A stretch of 64,000 nucleotides of DNA, taken from NCBI GenBank assembly GCA_041398825.1, contig JAWKTX010000003.1:434001-498000 (forward strand), in the 5' to 3' direction. The translations under genes and the position numbers were made by a program. This document shows, in pieces, positions 1-8,940 of the stretch. Position 1 is the stretch's first letter, and each line of letters starts with the position of its first letter. The notes below the pieces were generated by a model, which saw nothing but the letters and a program-made list of their open reading frames with translations, ran no database searches and had not been told where the DNA came from. This DNA comes from Planctomycetaceae bacterium. Lineage in GTDB: Bacteria > Planctomycetota > Planctomycetia > Planctomycetales > Planctomycetaceae.

Positions 1-48
1 TTCACAGGGCCATTCTTCCCCGAATCGAATCCGCTTGTTCCAGCGTAA

Positions 49-1011
49 TCATGCCGGAACCGGAAGGGATTCCACGATTTCTCTGATCAGGTCCGAACAC
101 ATGATTCCGCTGTAGCGTGCCTTCGATGTCCGGACAACTCGATGGGCCAGCACAGGAGCAGCGACCAGCTGGACATCATCCGGAAGTACATACGAACGCT
201 GGTCCAGCATGGCTGCCGATTGAGCTGCGCGAAACAGCATCAGTGAACCACGCGGACTGACACCTAGTTTCAGCATGTTGTGGTATCTGGTGCTGTTCAC
301 GATCTCAATCATGTATTCAGCGACAGATTGTTCGACTGTGATCTCACGCACGTGTTTTTGAATTGACAGGATGTCTGCCTGATTGAGTATCGGTGTGAGG
401 TCATCGATTGGTAACGCGACAGCCTGATCGAACAACATCGCAACCTCCATTTCCTTCTCCGGGTAGCCAAGGCTGACGCGCATGAGGAAGCGGTCAAGCT
501 GAGCTTCGGGAAGCGGATAGGTGCCATGGAAATCCACGGGGTTTTGAGTGGCCAGAACAATGAATGGCTTTGGCAGATCGTGCCTGACACCTTCAATTGT
601 CGCCTGACCTTCGCTCATCGCCTCAAGCAAAGCGGATTGTGTTCGCGGGGAAGCCCGGTTGATTTCATCTGCCAGCAGGACACTGCAGAAAACGGGCCCC
701 TGCTGAAAACGAAAGGTGCCATCCCTGGGGTTGTAGATTGAAGAGCCAAGGATGTCATTCGGCAGCAGATCCGGGGTAAACTGAACGCGGCCAAATTCGG
801 CGCCGGACAGCTTGGCCAGGGCTTTGGCCAGTGTCGTCTTGCCGACACCGGGGACATCTTCCATCAGTATGGAGCCACCAGCGGCGATTGCTGTGAGAAT
901 CAGTCGAATCGCATCGTCCTTGCCTCGAATGACACGTCCAAGAGTGTTCCGCAGCTTCTGCAGCCTGTCATGAAGTTCGGATAGGTCTTGCCCTGGCTCT
1001 GTCACTGGCAT
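49..1011 (-). CDS. MoxR-family AAA+ ATPase
   Basis: A 320-residue AAA+ ATPase of the MoxR/RavA type, which in this family remodels or matures other proteins, often membrane-bound or periplasmic von Willebrand-domain partners. Walker A is at about residues 54-60 (GVGKTT), Walker B at about 112-116 (LLADE, followed by INRA), and the sensor motif ATQNP lies further on. Length is normal for the family. The gene reads toward the left edge, and MoxR genes are usually followed by a DUF58 gene, which would lie outside the window. Family assignment is firm; the client is unknown. Confidence 0.93.
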   Translation of the reverse strand: MPVTEPGQDLSELHDRLQKLRNTLGRVIRGKDDAIRLILTAIAAGGSILMEDVPGVGKTTLAKALAKLSGAEFGRVQFTPDLLPNDILGSSIYNPRDGTFRFQQGPVFCSVLLADEINRASPRTQSALLEAMSEGQATIEGVRHDLPKPFIVLATQNPVDFHGTYPLPEAQLDRFLMRVSLGYPEKEMEVAMLFDQAVALPIDDLTPILNQADILSIQKHVREITVEQSVAEYMIEIVNSTRYHNMLKLGVSPRGSLMLFRAAQSAAMLDQRSYVLPDDVQLVAAPVLAHRVVRTSKARYSGIMCSDLIREIVESLPVPA

Positions 1012-1517
1012 TGCTGGAATTCAATTTCTGGAAGGCTGTGGGGCGGGTATTTCAAAACATACTGGAGAAGTCGCCGGACGACTGTAATCCGGTCCGATTC
1101 AGTTGGCATAGTTCATGCAGATTTGAAATCACGAGATTGGCCGTGTGGAGATTCCATTAGCTTCAAAAAAGTGATGAGCATCGTGTCGAAAATGAGTCAG
1201 GAATTTTCCAGCGGCGTCTGTTCGCCGTGTTTCCCGTTGGCCCCTTTTTGTCTCGTCGAAAGTTACAGACACCTGAATCGGCTTGTTTCCTGATATCGAA
1301 GAGTTTCGGGCCGCGTGAAGATTAGCATTCCTCATGGTTTATGAAACGCTGCTCGCCAATGCCGGACGGATTGTTCACGGAAATTCAAAGCGGCAGGTTC
1401 GCGTGGTCCGAGGCTCCCGATTCTCGTCTGCCCGGAGGGTTGGTCTTGTGGCTTTTCCGGGGTTTCCGGTAGTCTGCGACCACTCTTCAGCAAACTCTGC
1501 GTCAGGTGATCAATGTT
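1012..1517. other. Intergenic region, divergent promoters expected
   Basis: About 500 bases between the leftward MoxR gene and the rightward sugar gene. No reading frame here has a recognisable product. An AGGTGATC Shine-Dalgarno sequence at 1504-1511 belongs to the downstream gene. I see no repeat or structural RNA. Confidence 0.5.
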
Positions 1518-2564
1518 ATGAAACACCGAATTTTCGTTGCCGGGCACCGTGGAATGGTGGGGGCTGCGATCGTGCGCTCGCTCAACCGTACCCAAACGGC
1601 AGAAATTCTGACGCGTACGCGGGCGGAACTGGATCTCTGCAACCGAGAGGCCGTGCAGGACTTTTTATCAGCAGAACGACCGGATGTTGTGATTCTTGCG
1701 GCAGCACGTGTTGGAGGCATTCAGGCTAATCTGGATGCCCCTGCAGAGTTCATCTACGAAAATCTGCAGATTCAGAACAGTGTCATCCATGGGTCCTGGG
1801 TTGCCGGAGTCCGAAAACTTTGTTTCCTCGGCAGTTCATGCATCTATCCCCGCCTGTGCCCTCAGCCCATGAAGGAAGAATACTTGCTGACGGGCCCGGT
1901 TGAGCCGACCAATGAGGGCTACGCGATTGCAAAGATTGCCGGCCTGAAGATGGCCCAGGCGTATCATCGGCAATATGGAATGGACGTACTTTGTGCGATG
2001 CCGTGTAATCTGTACGGCCCCAATGACAGCTTTGACCTTCAAAAATCACATGTATTAAGTGCGCTGGTGCGACGATTCGTTGATGCGCACGATTCGCAGA
2101 TGCCTTCATTGACCTTATGGGGGACAGGTGCAGCGAGAAGAGAGTTCATGCATGTGGATGATCTTGCGGAAGCGGTGCTGTTCGCAATGGAACACTGGCA
2201 GTCGCCGGAAGTTATCAACATCGGCACAGGGGTCGACGTGTCGATTCGTGAGCTTGCAGAAGCGATTGCGGCGGAGGTTGGGTTCAAAGGCGAGTTGAAG
2301 TGGGACACTTCGAAACCAGATGGTATGCCGCGAAAGTGTATGGATGTGTCCAGACTGCAGAGTCTCGGGTATGAATCTCGCATCAGTCTGTCGGAAGGAA
2401 TCCGTCAGATGATCAGCGAGTATCGATGTATCAAAAGCAATTCCATTGCTGACAACGACTTGAAGGATAAAGTCAATGATTCCGCTCATGAAGAACGCAT
2501 TCCATCGGGAGCTGGAAACCCGACGGGCCCTGGCGGAATTCATTCTGGAAGCGCCGCGGCTTAG
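1518..2564 (+). CDS. fcl: GDP-L-fucose synthase-type epimerase/reductase (Fcl/ColC-like)
   Basis: An extended short-chain dehydrogenase that converts GDP-4-keto-6-deoxy-mannose to GDP-L-fucose in the Fcl family; the closely related ColC enzymes make GDP-L-colitose. The N-terminal nucleotide-binding motif is GHRGMVG, and the catalytic Ser (LGSSCIYP) and YAIAK (YxxxK) are present. The ATG at 1518 is chosen because AGGTGATC lies six bases upstream; a GTG at 1506 is in frame but lies inside that ribosome site. The last ~30 residues are a low-complexity tail that exists only because the frame runs 89 bases into the next gene. The neighbouring ColD-type dehydratase makes a colitose role possible. 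Confidence 0.88.
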   Translation: MKHRIFVAGHRGMVGAAIVRSLNRTQTAEILTRTRAELDLCNREAVQDFLSAERPDVVILAAARVGGIQANLDAPAEFIYENLQIQNSVIHGSWVAGVRKLCFLGSSCIYPRLCPQPMKEEYLLTGPVEPTNEGYAIAKIAGLKMAQAYHRQYGMDVLCAMPCNLYGPNDSFDLQKSHVLSALVRRFVDAHDSQMPSLTLWGTGAARREFMHVDDLAEAVLFAMEHWQSPEVINIGTGVDVSIRELAEAIAAEVGFKGELKWDTSKPDGMPRKCMDVSRLQSLGYESRISLSEGIRQMISEYRCIKSNSIADNDLKDKVNDSAHEERIPSGAGNPTGPGGIHSGSAAA

Positions 2565-3675
2565 TATGGATACCGAATGCTTCCGTTTTGAAGAAGCATT
2601 CGCAGCTCACGAAGGACGCCGAGACGCGATCCTCTTCAATAGTGGCGGAAGTGCAAACCTTGCGCTGATGCAGGCGCTGAAGAATCTTGGTCGACTGGAA
2701 GACGAAGACAGAGTGGGTTTTTCTGCCCTCACGTGGGCAACCAACGTCATGCCCATCCTTCAGCTGGGTATGCAGCCGGTTCCTGTTGACTGCGATCCAC
2801 AAACTCTGAACTGCATGTCCGAAAATCTTGAGCATCGCCTTCGGACAACAAAGCTGAAGTGTTTCTTCTTGACCAACGTGCTCGGCTACTGTGGTGATCT
2901 GGAGAATATTCGCCGAATCTGCGAAGAACGAGACATCATTCTGGTCGAGGATAATTGCGAATCGCTTGGAACGGAATTGCATACGGGGCGTGCCGGTGGC
3001 TTCGGCGTCGCCGCGACATTCTCTTTTTACGTTGCGCACCATATGTCAACCATCGAAGGTGGCATGGTTTGCACAGATGACGAAGAGCTGGCGGAAATGC
3101 TTCGCATCGTGCGGGCCAATGGCTGGGATCGTAATCTCAGAGCATCGCAGCAGATGAAGCTGCGTAATGAATTTCGCGTGAAGGGCGAGTTCGAAGCCAA
3201 GTACACGTTTTATGATCTGGGCTACAATCTTCGGCCAACGGAAATTACGGGCTTTCTCGGCAACCTGCAGTTGCAGCATCTGGACGACACTGTGCAGAAG
3301 CGAGCTGCGATACATGAACGGCTGGATGCCGCTGCTCAGCAAAATCCGGATTTGATCGGCCTCGATCGATCCCATATCAGGACGCTCAGCAGTTTCGCGT
3401 ATCCGGTAATTTGTCGAAGCGAAGCAATTCGCGACCGCTTTGTTTTCCAGTTTGCAGGCGCAGGTGTTGAAATTCGCCCTGTGATCGCCGGTAACATGCA
3501 GCGACAGCCGTTTTACAGCCGTTATGTTGAACGACTTTATGATTTACCGGGGGCTGAATTTCTCCATAATAACGGCGTCTACTTTGGCGTGTATCCCGAA
3601 CTGACGGAAACGGATCTGAATGTTCTCGGCGGATGTTTGAGCAGTTACTCGGGTAGTGCGTCCCGCGCGGCCTGA
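2476..3675 (+). CDS. PLP-dependent sugar 3-dehydratase, ColD/RfbH type
   Basis: A 399-residue member of the DegT/DnrJ/EryC1/StrS fold. Ordinary members are aminotransferases with a PLP-binding Lys in a motif like K-N-x-x-x-x-E-G-G. Here the motif at residues 184-196 reads FYVAHHMSTIEGG, with His188 at the Lys position. That is the hallmark of the deoxygenating enzymes ColD (GDP-4-keto-6-deoxymannose 3-dehydratase) and RfbH/E1, and the length fits ColD (~388) better than RfbH (~437). EDNCES (158-163) and GYNLRP also match ColD as I remember it. AAGGA eight bases upstream supports this ATG. The expected product is a 3,6-dideoxy-4-keto sugar. Confidence 0.85.
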   Translation: MIPLMKNAFHRELETRRALAEFILEAPRLSMDTECFRFEEAFAAHEGRRDAILFNSGGSANLALMQALKNLGRLEDEDRVGFSALTWATNVMPILQLGMQPVPVDCDPQTLNCMSENLEHRLRTTKLKCFFLTNVLGYCGDLENIRRICEERDIILVEDNCESLGTELHTGRAGGFGVAATFSFYVAHHMSTIEGGMVCTDDEELAEMLRIVRANGWDRNLRASQQMKLRNEFRVKGEFEAKYTFYDLGYNLRPTEITGFLGNLQLQHLDDTVQKRAAIHERLDAAAQQNPDLIGLDRSHIRTLSSFAYPVICRSEAIRDRFVFQFAGAGVEIRPVIAGNMQRQPFYSRYVERLYDLPGAEFLHNNGVYFGVYPELTETDLNVLGGCLSSYSGSASRAA

Positions 3676-3888
3676 ATGGTCTCGACTTGTAGAGGCCGAT
3701 GCCAAAGCCGACAGTCCATTGAAGAACCATACGAAAGACAGCCCGAAGTATTAATGAGGGATGATTTCACGGGACATCCATCTCTCGGTGACACTTCAGG
3801 TTCCTTTCTTCAGCCGGTCGTTCACAGCACGGCCTGCTAATCATCACCAAAACACATCAACGAAGTTTATCCTGCAGAGCATAGCCAC

Positions 3889-4167
3889 ATGGCAGATCGA
3901 GAATATTCAGCCTATCAGCAAAAAGTCATCCAGCGCTATTATGACAACAAGGATCAGATTGAAGAGCAGCGTCTGGCAGAACTGGTAACCAACCTTTACC
4001 TCGCGCCGCCAAAGAAACAGGCCAAAATGTGGGAAACGGCCGAGGACCTGATGGCTCGCATGAAACTGCCAGCTTCGCGGGTTGAGCATGTTTTGAAGAC
4101 GAAAGACCCGGCTGTGCTTGCCAAGCTCGTTGAAGAGCTTCAAAAGGGCATGGTCAAACGAGGCTGA
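3889..4167 (+). CDS. Small hypothetical protein (92 aa)
   Basis: A 92-residue soluble, charged and probably all-helical protein. I do not recognise a domain. It begins MADREYSAYQQ and ends with basic residues. It lies 26 bases upstream of a glycosyltransferase gene on the same strand, so co-transcription is likely. It has no signal peptide, membrane segment or metal-binding motif. Its codon use resembles its neighbours and no overlapping frame is convincing, which is why I accept it as a gene. Confidence 0.65.
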   Translation: MADREYSAYQQKVIQRYYDNKDQIEEQRLAELVTNLYLAPPKKQAKMWETAEDLMARMKLPASRVEHVLKTKDPAVLAKLVEELQKGMVKRG

Positions 4168-4193
4168 TCAATTCAGCAACGGAATGCACCGAC

Positions 4194-5336
4194 ATGGACA
4201 GTCGACAACTCACAATCCTACAGCTTCTTCCTGCGCTGGAAAGCGGTGGCGTCGAACGAGGTGTGATTGAGGTTGCGGGGGCTGTTGCACAGTCAGGGCA
4301 TCGTTCGCTGGTCGTTTCGGCTGGTGGGCGACTGGTCGATCAGCTGCTGGATGAGGGGTCTGAGCATTTTGCGATGCCAGTTGGCGTCAAATCTCCAGTA
4401 ACGCTGAGGTGTATTCCGCAGTTGCGCAGATTGCTGATCGAGGAGCGTGTGGATGTGGTCGATATTCATTCGCGGCTTCCCGGTTGGGTTACGTGGATGA
4501 CGCTCGCTACAATGCCATCCGCGGTAAGACCTCGATTCATTTCCACACTGCATGGATTGCATTCAGTCAATGCATACAGCAGCATCATGTGTCGCGGTGA
4601 CTATGTCGTGGCTGTATCGCACGCGGTCAACAATTATATCCGTGATCACTATTCATGGGTGCCGGAATCTCGGGTGCGGGTGATTCCGCGAGGCGTTGAT
4701 TCGGAGGAATTTCCGCGAGGTTACTATCCCGATGCTCAATGGGAAATGGAGTTCTATCGCGAATTTCCAAAGCTCAAGGGGCAGATGCTGGTGACGCTTC
4801 CCGGTCGTGTGACCCGACTGAAAGGGCATCTCGATCTGCTGCATTCCATCCATCAGTTACGGAAGCGCGGGTTGAGTGTTCATGGTCTGATCGTCGGAGA
4901 CTGCCCTTCGGGCAAGACAGACTACCTGACGGAATTGAAACAGACGATTCACAAACTTGGGATTGAAGACTTCGTCACATGGATCGGCCATCGTGCTGAT
5001 GTGAAAAACATCTACGCAATTTCGCGTGCGGTCGTGTCTTTGTCTCAGAAGCCCGAAGCCTTTGGTCGGACGGTTGCCGAATCACTTTCCATCGGGACGC
5101 CCGTGCTTGGATATGCACACGGAGGCGTTACTGAAATTCTCAATGCTCAGTTTCCTCAGGGAACCATTGCGCCGGGCGATGTTAACGCGCTGACAGATCG
5201 AGCAGAAGAGCTTCTGACGAGCGGACACTCGCCTTTTATCGGGTCGAATCCTTTCGACAAACGCGCGATGTTGCAGGCCACGCTTGCCCTTTATGAACAG
5301 ACCGCTCGTGTGAATTCGTCAAGAGCCGCCGCATAA
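4194..5336 (+). CDS. Glycosyltransferase family 4
   Basis: A 380-residue GT-B fold glycosyltransferase that would transfer a sugar from a nucleotide donor to a glycan acceptor at the cytoplasmic face. The N-terminus (LLPALESGGVERGVIEVA) is the typical GT4 acceptor-side glycine-rich loop. The C-terminal E-x7-E signature is EAFGRTVAE, followed by SLSIGTPVLG. It starts 26 bases after the small gene at 3889 and ends nine bases before the kinase-like gene at 5346, so the three probably form one operon with the deoxysugar genes. Donor and acceptor cannot be read from the sequence. Confidence 0.9.
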   Translation: MDSRQLTILQLLPALESGGVERGVIEVAGAVAQSGHRSLVVSAGGRLVDQLLDEGSEHFAMPVGVKSPVTLRCIPQLRRLLIEERVDVVDIHSRLPGWVTWMTLATMPSAVRPRFISTLHGLHSVNAYSSIMCRGDYVVAVSHAVNNYIRDHYSWVPESRVRVIPRGVDSEEFPRGYYPDAQWEMEFYREFPKLKGQMLVTLPGRVTRLKGHLDLLHSIHQLRKRGLSVHGLIVGDCPSGKTDYLTELKQTIHKLGIEDFVTWIGHRADVKNIYAISRAVVSLSQKPEAFGRTVAESLSIGTPVLGYAHGGVTEILNAQFPQGTIAPGDVNALTDRAEELLTSGHSPFIGSNPFDKRAMLQATLALYEQTARVNSSRAAA

Positions 5337-5345
5337 CGGGGCTGC

Positions 5346-6740
5346 ATGCAGATGGGCAACAGCGTTCCGAAGGATTCCCCGCCTGACGGGCTCAATTCTG
5401 CACTCCAGTTTCGACAATGTATTCGCCGTATTTGTCAGGGTTCCTGGGGCCGGCATCGCTGGGCCTTTCTGCAGCTTCGTGGGGAGCCGCTCCATACGGT
5501 GACTCCCTGCAAGGCAGGCAGTGGAGAAGATGCCGACGATGTTGATCTGCTCGGTGACGAGAGTTCGGTTTATGCATTGGTCGATGCCGTGTTTGAATGG
5601 GTTCGTGCCAGTGAGTGCCACGTCGAATATTCCCGCAGGGCTGCAGCCAAGGCGACTTTAGTTCTCTATTCCGTCGACGGGAATGAGTTTGTGCAGTTCG
5701 ATCTCTGGATGACTCTGGCGCAAATCGATGGTGGCCGGAAGAGTCTTCGGTTTCCTGATGTTCCCGCCAGCCTGCGTCATCGCGAGCGATTTTTGGGTGA
5801 GGATTGTTCTGATGCAACTGGCGGCGATGACACGGGGCTCTTTCGTCTTCCTCCGGAGCTGGAAGTCTGTTTGTACATTCAGCATTTGATCTGTAAACGA
5901 AAAAACCTGCGGTCAGCACGCGTGCGGAATCGACTGGATTTCTACGAATCGTTACTCAATGGAACGCAGGAACTGGCCCTCGTGGAGTCGCTTGGTTTCA
6001 TTCGAACGTCGCATCAGATATCAGTGGATATTGCGGCCGCAACGTTGTCGCTGTTGCAACAGCAACTTGTACTTCATGACGAATTCCGGTCAGCGAAGCG
6101 AGCCGTTCGATGGTGGCAAAGCCGACTGGACGGATCTCGACCGTCGACGCGAATGCTGGCATTCATTGGTTGTGACGGAACAGGGAAGACGACGCTCGCA
6201 CACTTTTTTCGGGACCATTCGTCTGGCCAGTTCCGACACAACGTCGGCAAGCATCTTTATCGAAAGACGATTCTCTATAAGCTGCTGGTGATCTTTGTGC
6301 GACCTCTGATTTGTCGGGACCGAGATCGTTTTGACGATCTTATCGCTCCGGTCAACTACATGCTGGCAGCACTTCGATTACGAATCCTTACCATGCTGCC
6401 AGACCGGAAATGGCGACTGTTCGATCGTTGTATTCACGACTTTCTGTTCATTCAGCGCAAGAGCGACGCTGCCCGTTTTTCTCGTTGGCAATGGCTGGCG
6501 GGCTGGATCGGAATCCGTATTCGGACCGTGCATCTGGTAGTGTCACGAACGAATCTTCAAACGCGCCGAGATGAAATTACCGACAAAGGCCATGGCGCGT
6601 ACGACCACCTTATGCAGCAGTTTTTCACACGGCAAATACCTGTTCATTACACCGCTCAGGGACACGACTGTCCCGTAGAAGTGACTGCAGGACAACTATT
6701 GAAAAGGATTGTTCAGGAGCCTCCTGAAAAGCGATCCTGA
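5346..6740 (+). CDS. Nucleotidyltransferase-like / P-loop kinase fusion protein
   Basis: A 464-residue two-part protein. The C-terminal half carries a clear P-loop, IGCDGTGKTT (about residues 274-283), in a thymidylate-kinase-like context, with a basic lid-like stretch RRDEITDKG about 150 residues later. The N-terminal ~180 residues contain DDVDLLG (64-70) and a beta-rich segment with QFDLW, reminiscent of nucleotidyltransferase-fold proteins found in polysaccharide loci. I infer a role in activating or phosphorylating a sugar or lipid precursor from position alone; the substrate is unknown. An alternative ATG two codons downstream is possible. Confidence 0.7.
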   Translation: MQMGNSVPKDSPPDGLNSALQFRQCIRRICQGSWGRHRWAFLQLRGEPLHTVTPCKAGSGEDADDVDLLGDESSVYALVDAVFEWVRASECHVEYSRRAAAKATLVLYSVDGNEFVQFDLWMTLAQIDGGRKSLRFPDVPASLRHRERFLGEDCSDATGGDDTGLFRLPPELEVCLYIQHLICKRKNLRSARVRNRLDFYESLLNGTQELALVESLGFIRTSHQISVDIAAATLSLLQQQLVLHDEFRSAKRAVRWWQSRLDGSRPSTRMLAFIGCDGTGKTTLAHFFRDHSSGQFRHNVGKHLYRKTILYKLLVIFVRPLICRDRDRFDDLIAPVNYMLAALRLRILTMLPDRKWRLFDRCIHDFLFIQRKSDAARFSRWQWLAGWIGIRIRTVHLVVSRTNLQTRRDEITDKGHGAYDHLMQQFFTRQIPVHYTAQGHDCPVEVTAGQLLKRIVQEPPEKRS

Positions 6741-6777
6741 AAAGCAAACCTGAAGCGTCAGCAAGGGTTCGTCTCGT

Positions 6778-6811
6778 TGAGAACGTCGGGCCAGTGAGAA
6801 CGTCGGGCCAG
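6778..6811. repeat. 17-bp tandem duplication
   Basis: Two identical, directly adjacent 17-bp units (TGAGAACGTCGGGCCAG) at 6778-6794 and 6795-6811, in the gap between the kinase-like gene and the sulfatase. Confidence 0.85.
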
Positions 6812-6949
6812 TCTGACCCTCGCTCACGCGTCCGGTGTCCTGAAGACATGATTCTCAGAAGACTTTCATGGCAACGCTGATCAGAGAACGTTCGTTCCTG
6901 AAATTGCAGTTGTTCCTGTGATGGAAATCTCTTGGGGCGGGAACACGTT

Positions 6950-8497
6950 TTAGTTGTAATCTTTGCCGCGCAGACTGTCGGTGACAGATTGAAGCCACGT
7001 TTCAAGGTCCTGCTGCATCGATTTTGCTCGAGCTGCCTCTGAAGCGACTAGATTATGTTCTTCTTTCGGATCCAGAGTCAGGTTGTAGAGTTCGAGGGTC
7101 ACCTTCGTGGTCTGAACGCCGGATTGGCTGTCCCCTGCATTCGACGAAGCGTTTGCGCCTTTCTTTTTGCGATTATTGTTTGCTGGTCTGTCTGGACGTT
7201 CAATCCGGTGGAGCTTCCAGTCGCCGTCACGCCATGCTGAATGCCCCTGGTAGGAGCCTGCAGGTGCGTCCCATTCCAGTGGCTGGGGTGCTTTGCCGTG
7301 CGCTGCGTGGTCGGCAGGGATTGTTGTACCGTCTGTTTGATGCTCTGCGACAAACGCAAGGATCGAATCGCTTGGTGTCGAGAAACCACCGACACCTGCA
7401 TCCCAGAAACCCAGGGGCTTGTGGCGTTCACGGATTTCTTTGTCGAACAATTCGGCGATGCTTTGCCCATCCAGCACAGGCTGATGATCGATCTTTGCTC
7501 CGGTAATCTCCACCAGAGTCGGGTAGATATCGTAGGTGCATGCGGGCAGTTCACTTTGGCGAGGCGACTCTATTCGGTCTGGCCATTCGATCAGGCAGGG
7601 AACTCGAAGTCCTCCTTCATAGATTTGTCCCTTCTTGCCTCTCAGTCCCCCCGTCGAGCCTTGTGGAATCGCTCCGTTGTCACTGCAGTACCAAAGCAGT
7701 GTATTGTCCGCGATGCCGATTTGCCGCAGGCCTGTCCTGAGTTGACCAACAGCTCGATCCATTGCTGTGATTTCGGCGAGGAAGTGTTTTTGCTTTTCGG
7801 GCTGATCCGGGTACAGCGCTAAATCCTCAGGTGTTCCCTTATGCGGCGAATGAGGTGAACCAAACCAAACAACAGCCAGGCAGGGAGTTTCGGGTGTTTG
7901 CGACTTCAGAAACTGGAGTGCGTGTTCGACGATTAATTCAGAACTCTCGCCTTTCAGTTGTTCGGCTTTGCCCTGATTCGACAGCCAGGGATCGATCTCA
8001 AAAAAGTTGGGGGCCGACAACCAGCGATCGAATCCCTGAGCTCCAGGCGACGTCCTGCTGTCCGGCAGCACCGATCCAAGATGCCATTTACCAAAATGAG
8101 CGGTCGTGTATCCCACCGTCTTCAACGCTTCCGCAATGGAGACTTCCTGCGGACGCAGCGAGTGTCCCCAGCTGAAGACACCGGATCGATTGGGAGTTCG
8201 GCCGGACATCACACTCGCCCGTGTTGGCGAACAGACGGGGGCTGCGGCATAAAACTGATTCAATCGCAGGCATGTGCGAGCCATCTCGTCGAACACCGGC
8301 GTCTTCAATGCAGGATGTCCGTTGTAGGCCATATCGCCCCAACCCTGATCGTCCGCCATGACGACGACAATGTTTGGCCGTGGCCCGGGTTCGCTGGAAT
8401 TATCGGCGAGGCAATTGGCTGGGGGCAGATGCGTGAAGAGCAGGCTGAGAGCAATGACGCTGACAGACTGCCTGAAGTTCGCAGGGGTTAGCAACAT
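6950..8497 (-). CDS. Sulfatase (arylsulfatase/alkaline phosphatase superfamily)
   Basis: A 515-residue secreted sulfatase, the type planctomycetes use on sulfated polysaccharides. A Sec signal peptide occupies about residues 1-31. The metal-binding DD (49-50, in VVMADDQGWGD) and the formylglycine motif C89-S-P-T-R93 (CxPxR) are intact, so it should be active after modification of C89. Other family motifs (GKWHLG, CSDNGA, GGLRVP) are visible. A lysine-rich, low-complexity stretch near residue 445 separates the catalytic domain from the C-terminus. Its substrate is unknown. Confidence 0.95.
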   Translation of the reverse strand: MLLTPANFRQSVSVIALSLLFTHLPPANCLADNSSEPGPRPNIVVVMADDQGWGDMAYNGHPALKTPVFDEMARTCLRLNQFYAAAPVCSPTRASVMSGRTPNRSGVFSWGHSLRPQEVSIAEALKTVGYTTAHFGKWHLGSVLPDSRTSPGAQGFDRWLSAPNFFEIDPWLSNQGKAEQLKGESSELIVEHALQFLKSQTPETPCLAVVWFGSPHSPHKGTPEDLALYPDQPEKQKHFLAEITAMDRAVGQLRTGLRQIGIADNTLLWYCSDNGAIPQGSTGGLRGKKGQIYEGGLRVPCLIEWPDRIESPRQSELPACTYDIYPTLVEITGAKIDHQPVLDGQSIAELFDKEIRERHKPLGFWDAGVGGFSTPSDSILAFVAEHQTDGTTIPADHAAHGKAPQPLEWDAPAGSYQGHSAWRDGDWKLHRIERPDRPANNNRKKKGANASSNAGDSQSGVQTTKVTLELYNLTLDPKEEHNLVASEAARAKSMQQDLETWLQSVTDSLRGKDYN

Positions 8498-8940
8498 TCT
8501 GGTTGTCTCGGACGTGTAGAGGTAAAAGTGGCTGTCGACTCACTTCGTGCAACGAACGACGGCAGCGAGCAAATCCTCACTCGAAAACTCACTGCTTTCG
8601 TGTGACTTTCGAGTCTGTTCTGCAAAACCGCCAAACAGACCGGGCGAAAACGATGTGGCACTGTGAACGATGTGGCACTGTGGAAGGCACGAACAGAAGG
8701 GGCCTGCCCGTGCAGAGCATTTTACCGTCCCGCAGCAACCGGACACAACCGGACAGTTCCTGGTCATGGCACCCAACAGAAAACGGCGTGTCAACGGTGA
8801 CCGTCAGACCAACAGAAGCGTCTGGTATCGCAAACCTGAAAAGCCGCTGGCATGCGACCGTCAATTCCCACCGCACCAAAGTTCCGAGCATCGCACGCGT
8901 CACAGTGTGTGTTTAATCTGATGCCGGGATCGGTTGATGA
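8498..8940. other. Gene-free region with a tandem duplication
   Basis: About 440 bases between two leftward genes. No open frame has a recognisable product. It holds the 17-bp duplication at 8649-8682 and otherwise nothing I can name. The promoter of the sulfatase should lie near 8500-8560. Confidence 0.45.
8649..8682. repeat. 17-bp tandem duplication
   Basis: Two identical adjacent units (AACGATGTGGCACTGTG) at 8649-8665 and 8666-8682, upstream of the sulfatase. The unit length equals that of the duplication on the other side of the sulfatase, but the sequence is unrelated. Confidence 0.85.
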
